Shown here piece after piece: positions 1 to 6,434 of a stretch of DNA of 7,344 nt. Numbering within the stretch: position 1 is the first letter of the stretch; each line of letters starts with the position of its first letter. The notes under the pieces were generated by a model. The model worked only from the letters and a program-made list of their open reading frames with translations. It ran no database searches and was not told the origin of the DNA. Position numbers and translations under genes: made by a program. The stretch comes from Bacillota bacterium (GTDB lineage: Bacteria > Bacillota > Dehalobacteriia > UBA4068): contig JAUMYD010000095.1 of NCBI GenBank assembly GCA_030528765.1, positions 1 to 7,344 on the forward strand. Reading direction: 5' to 3'.

Positions 1-2
1 TG

Positions 3-500
3 CAGATCTCTCAGCTTGATAATGACAGGATATTCTTGGAAGAGGCAGAGTTTCGTCTGGATGAACAGATCAGGCAGGTCATCCTTTTGCTGGAGCCAAA
101 TTGGTCAAAGAAAAACATTGATTTGGGGATTGATCTGGACGAGTGCACTTACCGGGGGAAGGAAGAGCTCCTTGTGCAGGTTTGGGTGAATCTGCTGGAT
201 AACGCGATTAAATTCACCGAGCCGGGCGGACAGATCATCATCAGGCTTCAGAAGAGAGAATCGCTTCGTCTGCGGATCGCAGACACGGGCTCGGGTATGG
301 ATGAGGAGACAAGGCGGCGGGTATTTGAACAGTTTTATCAGGGGGATCCTTCCCGCAAGTTGGAAGGGGCCGGCCTTGGGATGTCTATTGTGAAGCGCAT
401 TCTCGACCTGCACGCTGCGGATATTTTCATTGATAGCGAACCTGGTAAGGGAACGGAGATAGAAGTTGTTCTCTCAAGCAAAAAGCCCTCGCAGTTTTAG
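3..500 (+). CDS. Sensor histidine kinase, C-terminal ATP-binding part (5' end outside window)
   Basis: This is the C-terminal HATPase_c domain of a two-component sensor kinase, which binds ATP and phosphorylates a His in the upstream DHp domain. The frame is open to the left edge, so the sensor, membrane and His-containing parts are missing; 165 residues are visible. The N box is clear around fragment residues 60-72 (core VNLLDNAIKFT). It is followed by the G1 box (ADTGSGM), an F-box-like segment (VFEQFYQGD) and the G2 box (GAGLGMSIVKRI). The order and spacing match kinases that act with OmpR-type regulators. The partner regulator is probably upstream but cannot be seen. The stop codon lies inside a hairpin that may serve as terminator. 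The family assignment is secure; the stimulus is unknown. An internal TTG at 36 should not be taken as the start, because the reading frame and homology continue upstream of it. Confidence 0.93.
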   Translation, partial: QISQLDNDRIFLEEAEFRLDEQIRQVILLLEPNWSKKNIDLGIDLDECTYRGKEELLVQVWVNLLDNAIKFTEPGGQIIIRLQKRESLRLRIADTGSGMDEETRRRVFEQFYQGDPSRKLEGAGLGMSIVKRILDLHAADIFIDSEPGKGTEIEVVLSSKKPSQF

Positions 501-511
501 GCTGTAAGGGC
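485..511. terminator. Possible bidirectional terminator between convergent genes
   Basis: The arms GCCCT (485-489) and AGGGC (507-511) can pair, with three further inner pairs (CAG 492-494 with CTG 502-504). Five A residues precede the hairpin and a short T run follows it. Read on the minus strand, the stem is followed by five T, which suits termination of the 598-1434 gene. Read on the plus strand, it would end the kinase transcript, and the kinase stop codon lies in the loop. The stem is short, so the call is tentative. Confidence 0.4.
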
Positions 512-597
512 ATTTTGAAAGCAGGGTATGGTAGAGAATGAAATAACGGATGAAGAATAATAATCCAAAAAACGAAAAACCAATAGCAGAAAATCGT

Positions 598-1434
598 TTA
601 CATGTGGATTTCTCCGGAAAAAGGTTTCTCCAGAAGATGCGGATCCAGAAGGTATTTCTGCAGGGAGCGGAAAGCTCTGGAAAAGTAGTGTCCTGAGCAG
701 ATCCGTTCATCCATTACTACGCCTATGGGCATGCAACGCGTCAGCTTAATTTGTCCATCTTTGTTAACACTGGGAACATAGCGCAGATTTCCTAAGGCAC
801 AGATCACACTTGTGGTGCCAAAGTTATAGATGTGATGGTAAATATGATTTGTTCGTATGCTGGCCAGGTTGGTCACAGTCATGCTGGCATGAAAAGGACT
901 CAGGTCAATAATTTTTTTTGGCATGAGGCCGTGTTTATCCATCCACATAAGAATAGGAACACCGAATCGAAGCAAACCGGGGATTTTTACCACAAGATTC
1001 ATGAATTTATCCATGGAATTGGTAACAGCGCTGTTCGCGGTATTGATAGCGATGAAATCATCAATTTTTTTGCAAACAGAAAAGATATCTTCCCCGGGTT
1101 GGAAATAAATTTTGCTCATTGTAGAATCATTATCGCCGGGGCGCAATGTTACCATAGCAATCGGTGTTTCGGTTCGATCATAAATTGTTTTGTTCACAAC
1201 AAAACGATTGAGCAGGGGGAATTCAGCAATGACCTGAACATAGGCAGCCAGAAAAAGGCTTAGGTGGGAAACATGAAAGTTTTCCCTGCGTTTTTCATTG
1301 ATATATTTATGCATTGGTTCTACCGGAATATCCAACGTGATCATGTTCATCGCGTCATTCCGCTCTTTCATGATGTGCGGAACGAAAAGGTACATTAATT
1401 CCGCATCTTTAACCTTCAAACCATCTTTTCGCAT
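598..1434 (-). CDS. E2-like / chloramphenicol acetyltransferase-fold protein, catalytic residues not conserved
   Basis: The 278-residue product resembles the catalytic domain of 2-oxoacid dehydrogenase E2 acyltransferases and chloramphenicol acetyltransferase. It has no lipoyl or peripheral-subunit-binding domain, so it is not a normal E2 subunit. Such stand-alone proteins are common in clostridia and have no settled function. Supporting patterns are the N-terminal VPHIMKERNDA stretch, FLAAYVQVIAEFPLLNRFV (about 60-80), the NFGTTSVICALGNLR core strand and the C-terminal MDERICSG (241-248), which corresponds to the HxxxDG active-site motif. Glu replaces the catalytic His and Ser 247 replaces the Asp, so ordinary acyl transfer is doubtful. 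The start chosen is the ATG whose complement is at 1432-1434, because a strong Shine-Dalgarno site lies five bases upstream of it. A start 10 codons earlier (1464) has no such site. The gene diverges from the sulfotransferase and converges with the kinase. Confidence 0.85.
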   Translation of the reverse strand: MRKDGLKVKDAELMYLFVPHIMKERNDAMNMITLDIPVEPMHKYINEKRRENFHVSHLSLFLAAYVQVIAEFPLLNRFVVNKTIYDRTETPIAMVTLRPGDNDSTMSKIYFQPGEDIFSVCKKIDDFIAINTANSAVTNSMDKFMNLVVKIPGLLRFGVPILMWMDKHGLMPKKIIDLSPFHASMTVTNLASIRTNHIYHHIYNFGTTSVICALGNLRYVPSVNKDGQIKLTRCMPIGVVMDERICSGHYFSRAFRSLQKYLLDPHLLEKPFSGEIHM

Positions 1435-1439
1435 AGAAT

Positions 1440-1448
1440 CCCCTCCTA
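1440..1448 (-). promoter_or_regulatory. Ribosome binding site deciding the start of the E2-like gene
   Basis: On the minus strand this reads TAGGAGGGG, five bases before ATG at 1434. It is a near-perfect Shine-Dalgarno sequence and favours that start over the in-frame ATG at 1464. Confidence 0.75.
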
Positions 1449-1468
1449 AATAAGAGCCATTCAATATT

Positions 1469-1474
1469 ATTCTA
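1469..1474 (-). promoter_or_regulatory. Candidate -10 element for the E2-like gene
   Basis: The minus strand reads TAGAAT, five of six matches to TATAAT. It lies about 35 bases before the chosen ATG, which would leave a short leader containing the Shine-Dalgarno site. The hexamer 17 bases upstream (ATGTAG) is a poor -35 match, so this is a weak prediction in AT-rich DNA. Confidence 0.25.
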
Positions 1475-1500
1475 TTTTTTTAGCTGAAATCCTACATTTT

Positions 1501-1511
1501 TTTACTGTAAA
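1501..1511. repeat. Short palindrome in the divergent intergenic region
   Basis: TTTAC-T-GTAAA is a perfect inverted repeat with five-base arms and a one-base centre. It lies between the divergent E2-like and sulfotransferase genes, where an operator could sit. Chance occurrence in AT-rich DNA is quite possible. Confidence 0.3.
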
Positions 1512-1584
1512 TTATTTCATTTTTGCTTCATATTGAGTTCATGCCCAGTTAAACTTCTCCATTTAAAATAAAAAAATTGTGGGG

Positions 1585-1600
1585 ATTTTTAGGCAAAAAT
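1585..1600. repeat. AT-rich inverted repeat upstream of the sulfotransferase gene
   Basis: ATTTTT (1585-1590) and AAAAAT (1595-1600) flank AGGC. It lies about 40 bases before the sulfotransferase ATG, so it could be an operator or a weak leader hairpin. Only A-T pairs form the stem, which makes a stable RNA structure unlikely. Confidence 0.25.
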
Positions 1601-1626
1601 TTATCACGCTTTTGAGTGAACAATGC

Positions 1627-1635
1627 AGGAAAGGG
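1627..1635 (+). promoter_or_regulatory. Ribosome binding site deciding the sulfotransferase start
   Basis: AGGAAAGGG lies five bases before ATG at 1641. The upstream in-frame ATG at 1623 has no comparable site, so 1641 is preferred. Confidence 0.6.
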
Positions 1636-1640
1636 AATAT

Positions 1641-2768
1641 ATGGCAAAAAAAAGCACATTTCCATTGTTGAATTTTAGTCATATCCTGATGGGAGCCCGT
1701 TTTGATATCTGGCTGCGGCTTTTGTTCGAGAACGGATTCCATGTGTCTTTTCGCAGCATTCCGCAGTCTCTGCTGATCAGCCTGGTTTCTCTATTGCTTT
1801 TCCCCCTTGCGCTGCTGGAACGCCTGATTCTCTGGCTCCCATTGCGGCGGGAAAGGGTGGAAAACCCTATTTTTATTCTGGGGCATTGGCGCAGCGGGAC
1901 TACATACTTGCATAATCTTTTGAGTCGGGATCCCCAGCTGGGGTATTTTGACCCGGTAAGTACGGTTGTCTGTCATAATTCCTTTCTGCTCCGTCCCATT
2001 CTTCGCTTGATTGTGCTGCAGCTAATCCGGGATGCCCGCCCAATGGATAATATGGAATACAAAATGGATCTTCCTATGGAGGAGATGCTGGCGGTGAATG
2101 CCTCCAGCACCGTTTCCATAGCCCATATGCTTTGCTTTGCGGAACGCTATCCGCACTATGTGAAGCAGGTATTTGTGGATGAGCTTCCTGAAAAAAGGCG
2201 GCAGAATTGGGGGAGGGTTTATTGTTATCTGCTGAAGAAACAAAGTTTTCTTTGCCGGGGAAAGGAGCTGGTGCTGAAATCCCCGGATTCCACCTGCCAT
2301 GCTGGGGAGTTGTTCCGTCTTTTTCCTGATGGAAAGTTCATCAATATTTATCGGAATCCTTATAAGGTGATTCCTTCCACAGTCAATATGTTCAACAAGC
2401 TGTTTTCTTTTCAGTCCCTGCAGGATGCACCGGATGAGAGAATTGTGGAAGAAACCGTTTTGCAGCTTTTTAAGCGGACATACGAAAAACTGTTTGAAGA
2501 TATGAAAATGATTCCTTCCGGGCAAATCGTTGAAGTCCGCTATGAAGATTTTGTCAAAGATCCATTGTCTCATTTGCAGAATATCTATCAGGCTCTGAAT
2601 CTCCCGGGGTTCGCTGATGCAAAGGCTACTTTTCAGGATTATGTAGATTCTCAGGCCGGGTACCAGAAAAATAAATTTGATTTACGGCCGGAGCTTCTGG
2701 AAAAGATCAATCGTGAGTTGGGTTTCTATTTTGAGCATTATGGTTATGAAATGATGCAGGAGGTATAA
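1641..2768 (+). CDS. PAPS-dependent sulfotransferase, Sulfotransf_3 type
   Basis: This 375-residue enzyme should transfer a sulfonate group from PAPS to a hydroxyl (or similar) acceptor, releasing PAP. The 5'-phosphosulfate-binding loop is at residues 81-88 (GHWRSGTT), preceded by a strand (PIFIL). The 3'-phosphate site is the strand-helix FINIYRNPYKVIPST, with Arg 238 and Ser 246 correctly spaced. RPMDNMEYKMDLPMEEM (133-149) and LKSPDST (212-218) match conserved blocks of the family that includes mycobacterial Stf3. Residues about 41-68 are strongly hydrophobic and end in RRER, suggesting membrane association; related bacterial enzymes share this feature. Its stop touches the cysD start, and the cysD Shine-Dalgarno lies inside its last codons, so the two are probably translationally coupled. 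This ties the enzyme to PAPS supply. The acceptor cannot be read from the sequence; a lipid, sterol or quinone-like molecule is a guess from the hydrophobic segment. Confidence 0.92.
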   Translation: MAKKSTFPLLNFSHILMGARFDIWLRLLFENGFHVSFRSIPQSLLISLVSLLLFPLALLERLILWLPLRRERVENPIFILGHWRSGTTYLHNLLSRDPQLGYFDPVSTVVCHNSFLLRPILRLIVLQLIRDARPMDNMEYKMDLPMEEMLAVNASSTVSIAHMLCFAERYPHYVKQVFVDELPEKRRQNWGRVYCYLLKKQSFLCRGKELVLKSPDSTCHAGELFRLFPDGKFINIYRNPYKVIPSTVNMFNKLFSFQSLQDAPDERIVEETVLQLFKRTYEKLFEDMKMIPSGQIVEVRYEDFVKDPLSHLQNIYQALNLPGFADAKATFQDYVDSQAGYQKNKFDLRPELLEKINRELGFYFEHYGYEMMQEV

Positions 2769-3650
2769 ATGGATCATTTAGAGAAACTGGAAAGTAAGAG
2801 CATCTATATCTTACGTGAAGCCTATTCTGCCTTTAACAATCTGTGCATGCTGTGGTCGATCGGTAAGGATAGCACCGTTCTTCTTTGGCTTGCTCGTAAG
2901 GCTTTTTTGGGTCATGTGCCCTTCCCTCTGGTACATATCGATACGCATTATAAGATCCCGGAAATGATCACCTATCGGGATCAGCTGGCTAAAGAGTATC
3001 AGCTTTACATGGTTTATGGCGAAAACAGGGAGGCTTTGGATGCAAAGCAGACCTATCCGGACGGGAAAACCACCCGTGTGGAGTGCTGCCGGCTTTTGAA
3101 AACAGAGGCCTTGACCAATACACTGAACGGGAATTGGCCACGATATCGCCTGAATCAGGAAACCGGGCTTTATGAGCTGGACAGCAACAGGGAAGCTTAT
3201 ACGGGGGTGATCGTAGGTGCCCGCTCTGATGAGGAAGGCTCACGCTCCAAAGAACGCTATTTTTCTCCCAGGGATTCTCATAACGACTGGGATCTGGATG
3301 ATCAGCCTCCGGAATTTTGGAATCAATACAAAACGGATTTTGCTCCCCGTACTCACGTTCGCATTCATCCTTTGCTGGATTGGACGGAGTTAAACATTTG
3401 GGAATATATCGAACGGGAAAAAATCCCCACGGTATCCCTGTATTATGACCAGGGTGATGGAAAACGCTATCGTTCTCTTGGCTGTGCGCCCTGCACGGCC
3501 CCCATTGAATCCACTTCTAAATGCCCGGCTGATATCATAGAGGAGCTCCGCTCCGGGAAGCTGAGTAATATTGCAGAGCGCAGTGGCCGCGCTCAGGATA
3601 AAGAAGATGGCGGTGGCCTGGAAACCCTGCGTAGAAACGGTTATATGTAG
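2769..3650 (+). CDS. cysD: Sulfate adenylyltransferase subunit 2 (ATP sulfurylase small subunit)
   Basis: CysD is the catalytic, PP-loop ATPase subunit of heterodimeric ATP sulfurylase. It makes APS and pyrophosphate from sulfate and ATP, driven by GTP hydrolysis in CysN. The PP-loop is at residues 30-36 (SIGKDST), the CysD variant of SGGKDS. Other hallmarks are HIDTHYKIPEM, the GARSDEEGSRSKER block, PLLDWTELNIWEYI, and the C-terminal RYRSLGCAPCTAPIES segment with the SGRAQDKEDGGGLE tail ending in NGYM. This tail separates CysD from PAPS reductase, the related PP-loop family. Its 293 residues are close to the usual length of about 300. The ATG directly follows the sulfotransferase TAA, with AGGAGGT at 2758-2764 as ribosome site. 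The cysN-cysC fusion follows after 36 bases, completing the enzyme. No frameshift or missing motif is seen. Confidence 0.97.
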   Translation: MDHLEKLESKSIYILREAYSAFNNLCMLWSIGKDSTVLLWLARKAFLGHVPFPLVHIDTHYKIPEMITYRDQLAKEYQLYMVYGENREALDAKQTYPDGKTTRVECCRLLKTEALTNTLNGNWPRYRLNQETGLYELDSNREAYTGVIVGARSDEEGSRSKERYFSPRDSHNDWDLDDQPPEFWNQYKTDFAPRTHVRIHPLLDWTELNIWEYIEREKIPTVSLYYDQGDGKRYRSLGCAPCTAPIESTSKCPADIIEELRSGKLSNIAERSGRAQDKEDGGGLETLRRNGYM

Positions 3651-3670
3651 AAAACAGCCCAAACTGGGAT

Positions 3671-3678
3671 AAAGGTGA
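3671..3678 (+). promoter_or_regulatory. Ribosome binding site deciding the cysNC start
   Basis: AAAGGTGA lies eight bases before ATG at 3687 and pairs well with the 16S 3' end. The in-frame GTG at 3675 falls within this site and so is unlikely to be the start. Confidence 0.6.
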
Positions 3679-3686
3679 ATTTGACT

Positions 3687-5561
3687 ATGAAGAAGGATAT
3701 GCAGAATACCCCGCAGGAAGAAATGATGAATGTGGTCATGGTGGGCCATGTGGATCATGGGAAAAGCACCGTGATCGGCCGTTTGCTGGCAGATACGGAC
3801 AGTCTGCCGGAAGGAAAGCTGGATCTGGTCCGGGAGAATTGCAAGCGGAATTCAAAGCCCTTTGAATATGCATTTTTGTTGGATGCCTTAAAAAACGAAC
3901 AGGCACAGGGAATCACGATTGATACTGCCCGCTGTTTTTTTAAAACGAAGAAGCGGCGTTATATTTTAATTGACGCACCCGGGCATATCGAATTCTTGAA
4001 AAACATGGTTACAGGCGCCAGCAGGGCAGAGGCTGCCATGCTGGTGATTGATGCGGCCCGTGGTGTGGAGGAAAATACCCGTCGGCACGGCTATTTCCTT
4101 TCCATGCTGGGGATTCACCAGGTGGTCGTCCTGGTGAATAAAATGGATCTGGTGGAATATAAACAATCGGTTTTTGAGGATATCAGCCGGCAATATGCGG
4201 AGTTCCTGCGGAAGATCGAGATCCAACCCCAGGCCTTCATTCCTGTCAGCGGCTACGCGGGGGATAATATTGCCTGCCCTTCAGAACGTATGCCTTGGTT
4301 CAGCGGTATGACACTTCTGGAGCAGCTGGATGAATTCCAGAATGCCCTTCCTGCTGATAAGCAGCCGCTGCGCCTGCCCGTTCAGGGGGTCTACAAATTC
4401 ACGGAGAACAACGACAGCCGGCGGATTATCGCGGGGACTGTGGAAGCTGGCACCCTGAAGATGGGGGATGAGATCGTTTTTTATCCTTCCGGGAAGAGAA
4501 CCTCTGTCAAAAGCCTGGAGCGTTTCAATGACAGCTGTGATCGCCCTTTCTGTTCTCAGGAGGCAGCTGCTTTTACCATGACGAATCAGATTTATGTGAA
4601 GCGAGGGGAAATCGCCTGCCGCGTAGAAGAGCTTGCGCCTCATGTGGGGGTTCGTTTGCGGGTGAATCTGTTTTGGCTGGGAAAGAGCAGGCTGGATAAA
4701 AACAGAAATTATTTTTTTAAATGCGGAACTGCTAAGGTCTCCATGCAGCTGGAAGCAGTGGAGCGCGTAGTGAATGCCTCTGATCTTTCCTGCCTAAGCC
4801 GACAATATGTAGAAAAAAATGAGGTAGCGGAGTGTATCTTTTTGCTGGATAGCCCGGTTGCCTTTGATTTAGCCGGCTCTTGCGAAGCAAGCAGCCGCTT
4901 TGTGATCGTTGATAATTACGAGATCGCTGGCGGTGGGATCATTACAGAAGCTTTGGAGGCTGAAGATTTTGATAAGAGAAATATACGCTGGGCGGCCGGT
5001 AGCGTGGGTATTGAGGAGCGGAAGAAACTAAACAAGCATAAAGGGCTGATCGTCTGGATGACTGGCCTGTCCGGAGCCGGAAAAAGCTCCATCGCTGAGG
5101 ATGTGGAGCGGCAGCTGGTATCTGCGGGTATTCATACATATGTGCTGGATGGAGATAAATTGCGGCACGGCTTAAACAGCGATTTGGGCTTTAGCCAGCG
5201 GGAACGGGAGGAAAATGTCCGAAGAACAGCAGAGCTGGCTTCTATTTTGGAGGATGCAGGCCTTGTAACGATCGTGACACTGATTTCTCCTTTTGCAGAG
5301 GGCCGGGCTTTTGCCCGTAGTCGCAGCCGGCAGTCATTTGTTGAAGTTTATGTTAAAGCCCGGCTTGAAACCTGCATCAAGCGGGATCCCAAGCAGCTTT
5401 ACCGTAAGGCATTGGAGGGAAAGATTTCTGATTTTACCGGAATCAGTTCTGCCTATGAGGCACCGACTGAGCCGGATCTGGTTTTGGATACGGATATTTG
5501 GACGGAAGAAGAATGCGTGGAAGTTCTTTTCAATAACATTATGAGCAGAGTTGCTGAATAA
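3687..5561 (+). CDS. cysNC: Bifunctional ATP sulfurylase GTPase subunit / APS kinase (CysN-CysC fusion)
   Basis: The 624-residue protein joins two activities that turn sulfate into PAPS. Residues about 14-430 are CysN, an EF-Tu-like GTPase that drives CysD. They carry G1 GHVDHGKST (20-28), GITIDTA (75-81), DAPGH (96-100) and NKMD (151-154), followed by beta-barrel domains. Residues about 445-624 are APS kinase, which phosphorylates the 3' position of APS. They carry P-loop GLSGAGKSS (460-468), DGDKLRHGLN (488-497), DLGFS, REENVRR, ISPF and FTGISSAYE. The same fusion occurs in rhizobial NodQ, which supplies PAPS for Nod factor sulfonation. The loop after ISPF reads AEGR, where APS kinases more often have a (R/T)xDR pattern; the effect is unknown. 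Fusion of CysC, with no reductase gene nearby, points to PAPS as a sulfonate donor. The length is as expected for the fusion and both halves look intact. Confidence 0.96.
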   Translation: MKKDMQNTPQEEMMNVVMVGHVDHGKSTVIGRLLADTDSLPEGKLDLVRENCKRNSKPFEYAFLLDALKNEQAQGITIDTARCFFKTKKRRYILIDAPGHIEFLKNMVTGASRAEAAMLVIDAARGVEENTRRHGYFLSMLGIHQVVVLVNKMDLVEYKQSVFEDISRQYAEFLRKIEIQPQAFIPVSGYAGDNIACPSERMPWFSGMTLLEQLDEFQNALPADKQPLRLPVQGVYKFTENNDSRRIIAGTVEAGTLKMGDEIVFYPSGKRTSVKSLERFNDSCDRPFCSQEAAAFTMTNQIYVKRGEIACRVEELAPHVGVRLRVNLFWLGKSRLDKNRNYFFKCGTAKVSMQLEAVERVVNASDLSCLSRQYVEKNEVAECIFLLDSPVAFDLAGSCEASSRFVIVDNYEIAGGGIITEALEAEDFDKRNIRWAAGSVGIEERKKLNKHKGLIVWMTGLSGAGKSSIAEDVERQLVSAGIHTYVLDGDKLRHGLNSDLGFSQREREENVRRTAELASILEDAGLVTIVTLISPFAEGRAFARSRSRQSFVEVYVKARLETCIKRDPKQLYRKALEGKISDFTGISSAYEAPTEPDLVLDTDIWTEEECVEVLFNNIMSRVAE

Positions 5562-5595
5562 AATAGGGTAAAGGCTGTTTTAGGGGGCGCTTTCT

Positions 5596-6339
5596 TTGCC
5601 CGGCTTTCTGTTTTATGTTTTGATCGGTTTTCTTGCGCAGCTGGTGGACGGTACTGCCGGTATGGGCTATGGCTTGAGTTGCCGCAGTTTTTTGAGACTT
5701 TTTTTCCCTTTCCCTGTGGATCTGCTCAGCGCCGTGGTGCATTGGGCCGAATTGCCGGTGAGCCTGGTTTCGGGGATTTCTCATCTTTTCCTGGGGAATG
5801 TGGATCGCTCCTTACTGCTGCGTCTGCTTTTGCCCGGGGTCCTGGGGGGCCTATGCGGTAGCCTTTTGCTGCTACAGATCGGTAAGGAATTTGAAAATTT
5901 CATTTCCTTTTACCTGTTGCTGATGGGCTTACTTGTCTTTTTTCGGGCTCTGCGCTCTTCCGGGAGGCCCATTCCCTGGTTTCGGAAGGGGTTGCTCCCT
6001 CTGGCTTTGTTTGGTGGTTTTCTGGATGCTCTTGGTGGAGGCGGTTGGGGGCAGATCGTGGGAGGCACATTGCTGGCCGGGGGAGAGGAAGCGAAAAAAA
6101 GCATCGGCAGTGTGAATCTTTCGGAGGCCTTTGTTACCCTGACGGAAGCAGTGGTTTTTTTCTTCATGCTGGGCGGAGTGCGATCTTGCCTGCCTGTTAT
6201 TTTTGGCCTGATCAGCGGCGGCATTCTGGCTGCGCCTTTAGCTGCATGGTGCTGCATCCGGGTTCCTGTTCGCCCCTTGCTGGCAGCAGTCGGTCTTTTG
6301 ATTGTTTTTTCCAATCTTCGTCCGATTTTTATACCCTGA
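5596..6339 (+). CDS. TSUP family (TauE/SafE-like) membrane transporter
   Basis: This hydrophobic protein of about 247 residues has roughly seven or eight likely membrane segments. It belongs to the TSUP family, whose members move sulfite, sulfate, sulfonates and related anions. The family's two-fold internal repeat is visible: DGTAGMGYG (18-26) in the first half aligns without gaps to DALGGGGWG (144-152) in the second, each at the start of a hydrophobic half. The start must be TTG at 5596, since an in-frame TAG at 5581 excludes anything earlier. A GGGGG Shine-Dalgarno-like run lies eight bases upstream. The gene begins 34 bases after cysNC, so co-transcription is likely. Here it could import sulfate for PAPS synthesis, as proposed for the TSUP protein CysZ of corynebacterial cys clusters, or export sulfite or a sulfur product. 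Direction and substrate are inference. Confidence 0.88.
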   Translation: MPGFLFYVLIGFLAQLVDGTAGMGYGLSCRSFLRLFFPFPVDLLSAVVHWAELPVSLVSGISHLFLGNVDRSLLLRLLLPGVLGGLCGSLLLLQIGKEFENFISFYLLLMGLLVFFRALRSSGRPIPWFRKGLLPLALFGGFLDALGGGGWGQIVGGTLLAGGEEAKKSIGSVNLSEAFVTLTEAVVFFFMLGGVRSCLPVIFGLISGGILAAPLAAWCCIRVPVRPLLAAVGLLIVFSNLRPIFIP

Positions 6340-6420
6340 GAATGAGGGAACAGGATCTTTGTTTTCCTGTAGAAAGCAAATCCAGTTGGCTCGTGTATCA
6401 GCATCTATTGATTTTTGATA

Positions 6421-6425
6421 AGGAG
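6421..6425 (+). promoter_or_regulatory. Ribosome binding site deciding the VOC gene start
   Basis: AGGAG lies nine bases before ATG at 6435. The protein starting there begins directly with the first VOC strand. An in-frame ATG at 6342 would add 31 residues unlike the family and has no good ribosome site. Confidence 0.55.
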
Positions 6426-6434
6426 AAGCAGCTT

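Noticed and set aside
832..1263. Plus-strand reading frame across the E2-like gene
   Set aside because: It is an antisense shadow of the better-supported minus-strand gene, with no ribosome site or recognisable motif.
1623..1640. Sulfotransferase start at ATG 1623
   Set aside because: It has a poor ribosome site, and the bases between it and 1641 form a good one for ATG 1641. It remains possible and would add six residues.
1435..1640. Riboswitch or T-box upstream of the sulfur genes
   Set aside because: No SAM riboswitch core, T-box sequence or terminator/antiterminator pair could be recognised; the leader is short and AT-rich.
2769..3650. PAPS/APS reductase (CysH) instead of CysD
   Set aside because: CysH and CysD share the PP-loop fold, but SIGKDST, the RSDEEGSRSKER block and the adjacent CysN identify CysD.
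3658..3668. Small CCCA/TGGG hairpin between cysD and cysNC
   Set aside because: A four-base stem with a three-base loop is too weak to call regulatory.
3675..3686. Longer CysN start at GTG 3675
   Set aside because: The GTG lies within the AAAGGTGA ribosome site, whereas ATG at 3687 is correctly spaced from it.
6350..6370. Hairpin ACAGGA/TCCTGT between the transporter and VOC genes as a terminator
   Set aside because: It has a six-base stem and nine-base loop with no T run after it, so it is not a convincing terminator.
6342..6434. N-terminal extension of the VOC protein from ATG 6342
   Set aside because: It is in frame, but the added 31 residues do not resemble the fold, and AGGAG is placed for 6435.
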